Assembly: GCF_900156165.1 (NCBI RefSeq)
Contig: NZ_FTMY01000004.1
Span: forward strand, 1-64,000
Direction of reading: 5' to 3'
DNA from: Pseudacidovorax sp. RU35E
GTDB lineage: Bacteria; Pseudomonadota; Gammaproteobacteria; Burkholderiales; Burkholderiaceae_C
DNA length: 64,000 bases
Part shown: in pieces, positions 53,115 through 60,809 of the stretch
Layout of the letters: the number at the start of each line of letters is the position of its first letter
How positions within the stretch are numbered: the stretch's first letter is position 1
Translations under genes and position numbers: made by a program
The notes under the pieces: generated by a model
Databases searched by the model: none
Seen by the model: only the letters and a program-made list of their open reading frames with translations
What the model was told of the DNA's origin: nothing

Positions 53115-54506
53115 ATGACCTCCACCGACATTCGACTTCTGAGTACCGCCTTCGTCAGCGTCGTCGCCCTCGTCGTGCTGATCGTGACCAAGCCGCGGCT
53201 GCATCCCCTGCTCGCGCTGCTGATCGTCTCCCTGGGCGCCGGCCTGGCCACCGGCATGCCGTTGGACAAGCTGATGCAGTCCATCGTGGGGGGCGCCGGC
53301 AAGACGCTGGGCGCGGTCGGCCTCGTCGTCGCCCTGGGCGCGATGCTGGGCAAGCTGCTGGCCGATGCCGGCGTGACCGAGACGCTGGCCAATGCCATCC
53401 TCGACCGGGCCTCGCGCCGCATGCTGCCCTGGGCCATGGCGGGCGTCGCCTTCGTCATCGGCATCCCGATGTTCTTCGAGGTGGGTCTGGTGGTGCTGCT
53501 GCCGCTGATCTTCGGCGTCGCGCGCAAGCTGGAGGCGCAGCGCGAGGGCAGCGGCTCCGCCTATGTGTACGTGGGCGTGCCGGTGATCGCAGCGCTCGCG
53601 GCCATGCACGGCATGGTGCCGCCCCATCCCGGTCCACTCACGGCCATCGCCACGCTCAAGACCAGCGTTGGCGCGACCATGATCTATGGCTTCATCGCGG
53701 CGCTGCCGGCCATCGTGCTGGCAGGCCCGGTGTATGGCGCCTTCATCGCGCCGCGCATGACGGTGCGGCCCGACGAGGCCCTGGTGGCGCAATATGCGCC
53801 GGCCGCCGATGCGGCGCAGGATGCTGCGCGCAGGCGCCGTCTGCCCAGCCTGGGCCTCGGCGTACTGACCGCCCTGGCGCCGGCGCTGCTCATGCTCGGC
53901 CATGCCGCGGGCGAGGTCCTGCTGCCCAAGGGCTCATCCCTGCTCCATGCACTGGCCTTCCTGGGGCATCCCGTCACGGCCATGCTGCTGGGCGTCGTGC
54001 TGGCCATGGTCGCCCTGCGCCCCGGCTCGCCGGAGGCCATGCGCACCGCGCTGGGCAGCAGCCTGAAGCCGATCGCGAGCGTGCTGCTCATCATTGCCGG
54101 CGGCGGGGCCTTCCAGCAGGTACTGACCGATGCGCATGTGGGCGACGCCATCGTGCACATGAGCCGTCAGCTGTCGCTGTCGCCGCTGGTGCTGGGCTGG
54201 CTGATCTCGATGCTGCTGTCCGTGTCCACGGGCTCGGCCACGGTCGGCATCGTGGGCGCGGCGGGCCTGCTGGCGCCGCTGGGTGCGGCCGACCCCTCGC
54301 TCAACCTGCCGCTGCTGGCGTTGGCCATCGGCTGCGGCTCGCTGTTCTTCAACTATGCCAACCATGCCGGCTTCTGGCTGGTGAAGGAATCCTTCGGCAT
54401 GAGCATGGGCGAGGCCACCAGGACCATCTCGGTGGTGCAGTCCATCGTGGCGGTGGTGGGCCTCGTGATGGTGCTGCTGCTCAACCTGTTGCCGCCCCTG
54501 GGCTGA
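53115..54506 (+). CDS. GntP-family gluconate:H+ symporter-like permease
   Basis: 463 aa, about 12-14 membrane segments. Family blocks: LHPLLALLIVSLGAGLATGM, GAGKTLGAVGLVVALGAMLG, AFVIGIPMFFEVGLVVLLPL, HGMVPPHPGPLTAIATLKT and STGSATVGIVGAAGLLAPLG. Transports gluconate, ketogluconates or similar aldonates. It is separated from dhaL by 185 bases containing a hairpin, so it may be a second unit of the same regulon. Confidence 0.92.
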   Translation: MTSTDIRLLSTAFVSVVALVVLIVTKPRLHPLLALLIVSLGAGLATGMPLDKLMQSIVGGAGKTLGAVGLVVALGAMLGKLLADAGVTETLANAILDRASRRMLPWAMAGVAFVIGIPMFFEVGLVVLLPLIFGVARKLEAQREGSGSAYVYVGVPVIAALAAMHGMVPPHPGPLTAIATLKTSVGATMIYGFIAALPAIVLAGPVYGAFIAPRMTVRPDEALVAQYAPAADAAQDAARRRRLPSLGLGVLTALAPALLMLGHAAGEVLLPKGSSLLHALAFLGHPVTAMLLGVVLAMVALRPGSPEAMRTALGSSLKPIASVLLIIAGGGAFQQVLTDAHVGDAIVHMSRQLSLSPLVLGWLISMLLSVSTGSATVGIVGAAGLLAPLGAADPSLNLPLLALAIGCGSLFFNYANHAGFWLVKESFGMSMGEATRTISVVQSIVAVVGLVMVLLLNLLPPLG

Positions 54507-54526
54507 CCCGAGGGTGGAGGCGCCGT

Positions 54527-55162
54527 TCAGCCCGCGTCGCCCAGCCGGTCCACCATCCGCACCAGCTCCGCCAGCGACGGCGCCTGCATCTTGCGCATGG
54601 CCTGGCCGCGGCGCACCTTCACCGTCACCTCGCTCAGCTGAAGCTGCCAGGCGATCTGCTTGTTCAACTGGCCCTGCACGACGAGGCGCACCACCTCCTG
54701 CTCGCCGGGCGTGAGCGTGGCCCAGCGTGCACGCAGCTCGGCACCGGCGGCCTCATGCGCCAGCCGCTGCCGGTCGCGGGCGATGCCGTTCTGGATGGCG
54801 TCCAGCAGGTCCTGGTCGCGAAAGGGCTTGGCCAGGAATTCGATGGCGCCGGCCTTCATGGCGCCCACCGCCATCGCCATGTCGCCATGGCCGGTGATGA
54901 AGACCACCGGCAGCGGGATGCCCAGTGCGCCCAGCTGGCGGTGGAAGTCCAGGCCGCTCTGGCCCGGCATGCGCACATCCAGCACCAGGCAGCCCGGCGC
55001 GCTTTCGCGCGGATGGGCCAGGAAGTCGCGCGTGGCGCCGAAGCACAGCGCCCGCAGTCCGACGGAGGCGAGCAGATCTTCCAGCGCGGCCCGCACGGAC
55101 GGATCGTCGTCGACGATGTAGACGATGGGCTCGGCGGTGGCCGGCGGGGTCGGGGAGGTCAA
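54527..55162 (-). CDS. FixJ/TodT-like response regulator (LuxR-type HTH)
   Basis: 211 aa. Receiver PIVYIVDDDPSVRAALEDLL with phospho-Asp in CLVLDVRMPGQSG, TGHGDMAMAV, Lys in EFLAKPFRDQDLL; C-terminal HTH LTPGEQEVVRLVVQGQLNKQ and LSEVTVKVRRGQAMRKMQA. Start overlaps the sensor-kinase stop by ATGA (55159-55162). Targets unknown. Confidence 0.93.
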   Translation of the reverse strand: MTSPTPPATAEPIVYIVDDDPSVRAALEDLLASVGLRALCFGATRDFLAHPRESAPGCLVLDVRMPGQSGLDFHRQLGALGIPLPVVFITGHGDMAMAVGAMKAGAIEFLAKPFRDQDLLDAIQNGIARDRQRLAHEAAGAELRARWATLTPGEQEVVRLVVQGQLNKQIAWQLQLSEVTVKVRRGQAMRKMQAPSLAELVRMVDRLGDAG

Positions 55163-56217
55163 GAATGCTTCTCCTGGGAGGCCATGGGCAGGCTGAAACG
55201 GAACACCGCCCCCAGGCCGGCGCCGGGTTCGGCCCAGATGCGGCCGCCGTTGGCCTCGACGATGGTGCGGCTGATGCTCAGGCCGATGCCGATGCCCTGC
55301 GGCTTGGTGGTCCAGAAGGCGTCGAACAGGTGGGCCTGCACCTCGGGCGCGAGGCCGATGCCCGAGTCGCGAATGGTGAAGACCAGGGCGTCGCCCTCAC
55401 GCGCCGTGCCGATGTGCACCTCGCGCCGCGCCTCGCGTGCGGCGGGCATGGCGTCCAGCGCGTTGAGCAGCAGGTTGCCGATCACCTGCTGCACCTGCAC
55501 CGCATCGGCCCAGGCCGCGGGCAGGTCGGCCGGCAGGTGCAGCTGCAGATCGATGTCCTCGTCCTCCAGCCGGCCCTGCGACAGCGCCACGATCTCGCGC
55601 ACGCTGGCGTTCAGGTCGAAGCGGCTGGCCTGCGGCGGCTCGCCGCGGGTGAGGCTGCGAACGCGCGCGATGATGCTGCCGGCGCGTTCGGCGTCGCCCA
55701 GCATGCGCTGCAGGGCCTGGCGCGCCTTGTCGATCTGCGGTGGGTCCTGCGCCAGCCAGCGCTGGCCGGCGTGGCCGCTGGTCACGATGGCGGCCAGCGG
55801 CTGGTTCACCTCGTGGGCGATGGAGGTGGTCAGGCCCGACAGGTTCTGCGCGCGGGCGATGCGCTCCAGCCGGGCCTGCGCGGCCTGCGCGGCGGCGCGG
55901 GCGCGCTGCATGCGCAGCACCAGCCAGGTGACCATGGCGATGGCGGCGGCGCTCAGGCCCATGTTGATCAGGCCGGTGTGGTAGTGGCCGCGCGGCGTGA
56001 GCACGAAGCTCAGCACGGTCATCCCGATGCAGGCGATGCCGAGCGCACGCAGGGCCCGCGGTTTGAGCGCCCGCTCGGCCGAAAGCACCACCACGGCATA
56101 GAGCACCGCGGCGGCCACCTCGTAGTTGGTGAGCGTGTCCGCCACGAAGATGGCCCCCATGGCGCCAGCGATCAGGGAGCCCCGGAAGATGGACTGGGTT
56201 CGGGCAGAGAAGTGCAT
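55159..56217 (-). CDS. Membrane sensor histidine kinase (partner of the FixJ-like regulator)
   Basis: 352 aa. About four N-terminal membrane helices (residues 12-105) with short loops and no large periplasmic domain, then a coiled linker. H-box IAHEVNQPLAAIVTSGHAGQ, N-box VIGNLLLNALDAMPAAREAR, G-boxes DSGIGLAPE and GIGIGLSISRTIVEANGG. The HEVNQPL H-box is typical of FixL/DctB-like kinases. It is divergent from the bacteriophytochrome gene 162 bases away. Confidence 0.92.
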   Translation of the reverse strand: MHFSARTQSIFRGSLIAGAMGAIFVADTLTNYEVAAAVLYAVVVLSAERALKPRALRALGIACIGMTVLSFVLTPRGHYHTGLINMGLSAAAIAMVTWLVLRMQRARAAAQAAQARLERIARAQNLSGLTTSIAHEVNQPLAAIVTSGHAGQRWLAQDPPQIDKARQALQRMLGDAERAGSIIARVRSLTRGEPPQASRFDLNASVREIVALSQGRLEDEDIDLQLHLPADLPAAWADAVQVQQVIGNLLLNALDAMPAAREARREVHIGTAREGDALVFTIRDSGIGLAPEVQAHLFDAFWTTKPQGIGIGLSISRTIVEANGGRIWAEPGAGLGAVFRFSLPMASQEKHS

Positions 56218-56379
56218 GTTGCGGGGCTCAGCAGACGCTCATGCGAGCAGGGCAGAGGCTTGCAGCCGGGCAGGATTGTGCGCGACCCGCCCTGCAGCAC
56301 CCTCGTTCGCGCGCCCACGGCCTCGAGACCGCTTCCCCCGTTTGCAAACGTCAAATGACGCATCCGGAAACGTTGCGGT

Positions 56380-58626
56380 TTGACACACAACGCGATAATT
56401 GACCGCTCCCAGCCCCGCCATCAGCCCCCCGAAAAAGCCTTGTCGACCGTCGCAGTCACCCTGGAAAACTGTGATCGCGAGCCGATCCATGTTCCTGGTT
56501 CCATCCAGTCGCACGGCGCGTTGCTGGCCTTCGACCCGGGTCGGCGCCTCGCCTACTGCAGCGTCAACGCGAGGCAGTTCATCGGTGCCGGCCTGCTTCG
56601 CACCGGAGAGGTGCCGGGCGCGGACTGGGCCGCTGCGTTCCCCGTCCTGGCCAAGGCTCTCGATGACGCCCTGCGCGACGCAGACCCGCAGCTTTCGCTG
56701 CAGCATGAAGTGCACTGGGACGGTCGCACGGCAGACCTGCTGGTGCATCGCAGCGGCGATCTCGTCGTGCTTGAGCTGGAGGCACGCGACGCTGCCGATG
56801 AGCAGGTCCTTGGCTACGCCCTGAAGGCGCACCGCACCATCGACCGCCTCAAGCGGCAGCCCGACATCGACACGCTGCTGCAGACGGCGGCCAGCGCGGT
56901 GCGCGAGCTCACCGGCTTCGACCGCGTGATGGCCTACCGCTTCCTGCCCGACGGCAGCGGCGAAGTCGTGGCCGAGGACCGGCAGGAAGTGCTGGAGCCC
57001 TTTGCAGGCCGCCGCTATCCCGCCAGCGACATCCCGGCCCAGGCCCGGCGTCTGTATCTCGTGAACACGCTGCGCCTCATCGCGGACGTCGACGCACCTG
57101 CCATCCCGGTCGAGCGCTGGATCGGCAGGGCAGGCGAGCTGGACATGAGCCATTGCGTGCTGCGCAGCGTCTCGCCCATCCACATCGAATACCTGCGCAA
57201 CATGGGCGTCCGGGCGTCGATGAGCATCTCGATCGTGGTCGAGGGTGAGCTGTGGGGCATGATCGCCTGTCACCATCAGGCGCCCCGGCTGGTGCCCTAT
57301 GCCATCCGGATGGCGTGCGATGTTCTCGCGCAGGTGCTGGCCGCCAACGTGCAGAGCCTGCTGGCCAGGAAGCGGGCCCGAGCGGCCGAGATGGGCGCGC
57401 AGCTGCGAGCCCAGGTGACCCAGGCCGCGCTTCATGGTGACGAGCTGCTGGCCGCGCTCGCGCCTCTGGTCCAGCCGATTGCCCAGGCCTTCGATGCCCA
57501 GGCCGTCGTCCTGGCGCAAGAGGGCAAGCTCGTGGTGCATGGAGACCTCCATCATGAGATCGCGGCAGGCCTGGTGCAGAGCCTGCAGAACATGCCGCTC
57601 CCCGAGCGCGACCTCGTCGTCACGCACGCCTTGAAGCACGGGCTTCCCCCGCCGGCGCCGGTCACCGGCCCCTGGTGCGGGCTGCTGGGGCTGCGCTTCG
57701 ATGCCGCGCAGAACGGGTGGGTGCTCGTCTTGCGCAAGGAGCAGATCGAGACCATCAACTGGGGCGGCAAACCCGACAAGGAGTACGCCACCGGGCCCAA
57801 CGGTCCGCGCCTGACCCCGCGCGGCTCCTTCGATCTCTGGAAGCAGGAAGTGCGTGGCACCAGCGCGCCCTGGACCGAGTTCGAGCAGGACCTGGCCCGG
57901 CAGCTGCTGGACGAGCTTGTTCGCGCGCATTCCAACCGCCTGGCCGAGATGCACCGCGCGCGCACCCAGCTTCTGGCCATGCTGGGCCATGATCTGCGCG
58001 ATCCTCTGCAGTCCATATCCATGGCTGCTCGGGTGCTGGAGAAGGGCGGGCAGGCGTCGGATGCGCCCAGTGCACGGCTGGGACAGCGCATACAGTCGTC
58101 CAGCAGCCGGATGGCGCGACTGATCGCGCAGGTACTCGATGCCTCGCGCCTGCAGGCGCAGCTCGGGCTGCAGATCCGGCGCATGCCCGTCGATCTGGCG
58201 CGCCTCCTGGAAGACCTGCTCGATGAGACCATCGTCGCCTATCCAGGCGTGCGGCTGCTCAAGGACATCCCGGTGGCGTTGCATGCCGAGGCGGATCCCG
58301 ACCGCATGGCCCAGCTCTTCGGCAACCTCCTGAGCAACGCTCGGCACCATGGGCTTGCGGGCGAGCCGGTGACCGTGCGGCTGCTCGAAGAAGGCGCGCA
58401 GGTGCGCTTCGAGGTCCTCAACAGGGCGCCGCCGATTGCGCCGGAACTGGTGGCCGATCTGTTCAGCGCCTTCAAGCGCGCCGCGCAGCCCAACACGCGC
58501 AACAAGGGCGGACTCGGCCTGGGGCTGCACATCGCCGAGGCCATTGCGCGCGAGCATGGCGGCGATATCCAGTACGAATACCGCGATGGCCAGGTGTGCT
58601 TCTCCGCTGTCATTTCGGCGCGGTGA
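56380..58626 (+). CDS. Bacteriophytochrome histidine kinase
   Basis: 748 aa as drawn. PAS-GAF-PHY sensor followed by histidine kinase. Biliverdin-attachment Cys31 lies in TLENCDREPIHVPG; chromophore-pocket PASDIP (214-219, Asp217), His268 in SPIHIEYLRNMGV and ACHHQAP; PHY tongue PRGSF (480-484). Kinase H-box His537 in MLGHDLRDPLQS, N-box LFGNLLSNARHHG, G-box GLGLGLHIAEAIAREHGG. It senses red/far-red light in the cytoplasm. No ATG is available: the first start is TTG at 56380, and TTG at 56440 would leave 10 residues before Cys31's block, so the start is uncertain. No heme oxygenase gene is adjacent. Confidence 0.92.
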   Translation: MTHNAIIDRSQPRHQPPEKALSTVAVTLENCDREPIHVPGSIQSHGALLAFDPGRRLAYCSVNARQFIGAGLLRTGEVPGADWAAAFPVLAKALDDALRDADPQLSLQHEVHWDGRTADLLVHRSGDLVVLELEARDAADEQVLGYALKAHRTIDRLKRQPDIDTLLQTAASAVRELTGFDRVMAYRFLPDGSGEVVAEDRQEVLEPFAGRRYPASDIPAQARRLYLVNTLRLIADVDAPAIPVERWIGRAGELDMSHCVLRSVSPIHIEYLRNMGVRASMSISIVVEGELWGMIACHHQAPRLVPYAIRMACDVLAQVLAANVQSLLARKRARAAEMGAQLRAQVTQAALHGDELLAALAPLVQPIAQAFDAQAVVLAQEGKLVVHGDLHHEIAAGLVQSLQNMPLPERDLVVTHALKHGLPPPAPVTGPWCGLLGLRFDAAQNGWVLVLRKEQIETINWGGKPDKEYATGPNGPRLTPRGSFDLWKQEVRGTSAPWTEFEQDLARQLLDELVRAHSNRLAEMHRARTQLLAMLGHDLRDPLQSISMAARVLEKGGQASDAPSARLGQRIQSSSSRMARLIAQVLDASRLQAQLGLQIRRMPVDLARLLEDLLDETIVAYPGVRLLKDIPVALHAEADPDRMAQLFGNLLSNARHHGLAGEPVTVRLLEEGAQVRFEVLNRAPPIAPELVADLFSAFKRAAQPNTRNKGGLGLGLHIAEAIAREHGGDIQYEYRDGQVCFSAVISAR

Positions 58627-58687
58627 GTCGTTGCGGCGGCGCGGTGCCCGCGCATCCGGATGAACGAAGCAGAGCAACCCGCGGTAT

Positions 58688-59269
58688 TCAACGGCATTCT
58701 TTCGTCGATCCGGCGGGCCTCGGGCGGATGTCCGCCACCAGACGCGTGCGCCGGGCGCGGGCCTGCAGCACGGCATCCGGCTCCAGCTCCCAGTCGTAGT
58801 CGGTGTGCCAGAGGCCGGCGACGGTGGCGATGTGCAGCAAGCGCAGGTCGCCGGCACGGCCATCGACGCTCAGGGTGCGGACACGGCCGTCCTCCGCTTT
58901 CAGCGCGAACAGGTGCACGCCCGGCGGCATGCGCAGGCGCAGGGTGGTCGCGGGCAGGGTGTCGGCCACGGGGCGGCCGTCCAGGAACACGCCGACGCGG
59001 TGCGGGCCGTCGCTCCAGTTCTGCCGCACGACATAGACGGTCAGGGCCTGCGGGTCGGGCGCGAAATGCCAGGCGTCCTGGGTCGTCTCTTCATCGGGTA
59101 GTGGGCCGTCGAGGCAAGGGCCGGGGCGGCCGTGCGCCAGGGGGTTGAGGAAGCAGTAGGCACCGCCGACCTGCGCCTCCCGGCCGGGCAGGGCGGCGCA
59201 GCCCGCCAGGCCGAGCAGAGCCACGGGCAATGCGCGCCTGGCGAAGGCGTGCCAACGTGTCTGGGTCAT
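58688..59269 (-). CDS. DUF2846-like lipoprotein
   Basis: 193 aa. Signal II peptide with lipobox LLGLAGC near residue 21. The core VYVVRQNWSDGPHRVGVFLD followed by LRLRMPPGVHLFALKAEDG matches the DUF2846 pattern of small surface or periplasmic lipoproteins. Function unknown. It is 52 bases downstream of the efflux outer-membrane gene on the same strand and may be the last gene of that operon. Confidence 0.75.
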   Translation of the reverse strand: MTQTRWHAFARRALPVALLGLAGCAALPGREAQVGGAYCFLNPLAHGRPGPCLDGPLPDEETTQDAWHFAPDPQALTVYVVRQNWSDGPHRVGVFLDGRPVADTLPATTLRLRMPPGVHLFALKAEDGRVRTLSVDGRAGDLRLLHIATVAGLWHTDYDWELEPDAVLQARARRTRLVADIRPRPAGSTKECR

Positions 59270-59321
59270 GGGTCGTGTCTCCTTGTCTTGGGGCGCGCAC
59301 CGGGGCCGCGTGGCGGCGAGC

Positions 59322-60809
59322 CTATCGGGCCGAGCTGTCGGCAACCTGCCACCAGCCGCCCAGGGCCTGGTAGAGCGCCACGCTGTCGCCGAGCCGCGCC
59401 GCACGTGCCTGGGCGGTGGCCAGCATGGCCTGCTGCAGCGTCTGCTGCGCCAGGACGAGGTCGGCCTGCGCCGCGGCCCCGGCCTCGCGCTGCCGCTGAA
59501 CGGCGGCCAGGCTGCGACGTGCGGCGGCCTCGGCTGCCGCGGTGGCGCGCAGCGTGTCGGCGTCGCTCACGATGGCCTGCAGCGTGTCGGCCGTGTTCTG
59601 GAAGGCCGTGAGCACGGTGCTGCGGTACTGCGCCTCGGCCTGCGCGTAGGCGGCCTGTGCGGCGCGCTGCTGGTGCAGCAGCATTCCGCCGTGGAAGACC
59701 GGTTGGAGCAACGTGCCGCCGACGGACCAGAAGCCGCCGCCACTGCGCAGCAGCTGCGACACGCCCAGCGCCGAGCTGCCCAGCGTCGCCGTGAGCGTGA
59801 GGTTGGGCAGGCGTGCGGCCGTGGCCACGCCCACCTGGGCGGCGGCCGCATGCAGCTGCGCCTCGGCGGCGCGGATGTCGGGGCGCTGCTGCACCAGCTG
59901 CGAAGGCAGGCTCACCGGCAGTTCGGCCGGCAGCTGCAGCGCGTCGAGCGTGAACTGCTGCGGCAGCGGATCGCCCGGCAGCCTGCCGGTGAGCACCGCC
60001 AGCCGGCTGCGCTGGGCCGCCAGCTGCTTCTGCAGCGGGGGTAGCGTGGCCTGCATCTGGGCCAGGGCACTCTCCTGGGCGGCGATGTCGGCACCGCCGA
60101 TCTGGCCGGCCGCATGCCGGCGCCGGGCGCCGTCGAGCAGGCGGGTGGCCAGATCGACCAGCTGCTGCGTGGCCTCGATCTGCGCGCGCAGCGAGGCCTC
60201 CTGGATCGCGGTGCTCACCACGTTGGTGACCAGCGTGGTGCCCACCGCCTCGCGCTGCCAGCGCTGCACGTCCACCTGCGCGTCCTGCGCCTCCACGGCG
60301 CGGCGCGTGCCCCCGAAGACATCGGGCGCATAGCCAATGCTGAGCTGCGCCGTGTGCAGGGTGTAGCGGGTGATGTCGCCGTCGGCCAACGGGCTGGAGA
60401 GGGCGCCCGAGGTCTTCTGACGCGTGGGCATGTAGCTCGCGTCCACCGTGGGCCAAAAGGCGCCGCGCTGGGCGAATGCCGTCTCCTGCGCATTGCGCAA
60501 CGCGGCCTCGGCGGCCTGCAGGTCGGGGCTGGCGGCCAGTGCGGCGTCGACCAATGCGTCGAGGCCGGGCGAGCCGAAGGCCTTCCACCATTGCGAGGCG
60601 ACGCCCTGGCCCAGTGCGAAACGCTGCGGCCCGCCGGCCGGCCCCTCGGCCTCCGCCGTGCGCGCGGGCAGGGGCGCCGCGGCCACCGACGGTGTGGCGG
60701 GGGCGGCCGGCGCGCGGAAGTCCGGGCCCACGGCGCAGCCCTGCAGCAGGCCCAGCAGTGCCAGCAGCGGCACGGGAAGAAGAAGAGCGCGAAGTCGGAG
60801 GGTCGTCAC
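59322..60809 (-). CDS. NodT-family outer-membrane efflux lipoprotein (TolC-like)
   Basis: 495 aa. Lipobox LLGLLQGCAVGPDF; two OEP repeats with LDALVDAALAASPDLQAAEA, GYAPDVFGGTRRAVEAQDAQ and VQQRPDIRAAEAQLHAAAAQ. It forms the outer-membrane channel for the RND pump. Its ATG overlaps the pump stop as ATGA (60806-60809). Confidence 0.93.
   Translation of the reverse strand: MTTLRLRALLLPVPLLALLGLLQGCAVGPDFRAPAAPATPSVAAAPLPARTAEAEGPAGGPQRFALGQGVASQWWKAFGSPGLDALVDAALAASPDLQAAEAALRNAQETAFAQRGAFWPTVDASYMPTRQKTSGALSSPLADGDITRYTLHTAQLSIGYAPDVFGGTRRAVEAQDAQVDVQRWQREAVGTTLVTNVVSTAIQEASLRAQIEATQQLVDLATRLLDGARRRHAAGQIGGADIAAQESALAQMQATLPPLQKQLAAQRSRLAVLTGRLPGDPLPQQFTLDALQLPAELPVSLPSQLVQQRPDIRAAEAQLHAAAAQVGVATAARLPNLTLTATLGSSALGVSQLLRSGGGFWSVGGTLLQPVFHGGMLLHQQRAAQAAYAQAEAQYRSTVLTAFQNTADTLQAIVSDADTLRATAAAEAAARRSLAAVQRQREAGAAAQADLVLAQQTLQQAMLATAQARAARLGDSVALYQALGGWWQVADSSAR

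Noticed and set aside
56380-56398. TTGACA followed by GATAAT read as a promoter
   Set aside because: The two boxes are only seven bases apart, too close for a sigma-70 promoter, and TTG here is a candidate start codon.
56239-58863. Very long open frame antisense to the bacteriophytochrome gene
   Set aside because: Arg/Gln/His-rich translation with no family motif; a GC-rich shadow of the real gene, which has full phytochrome and kinase motifs.
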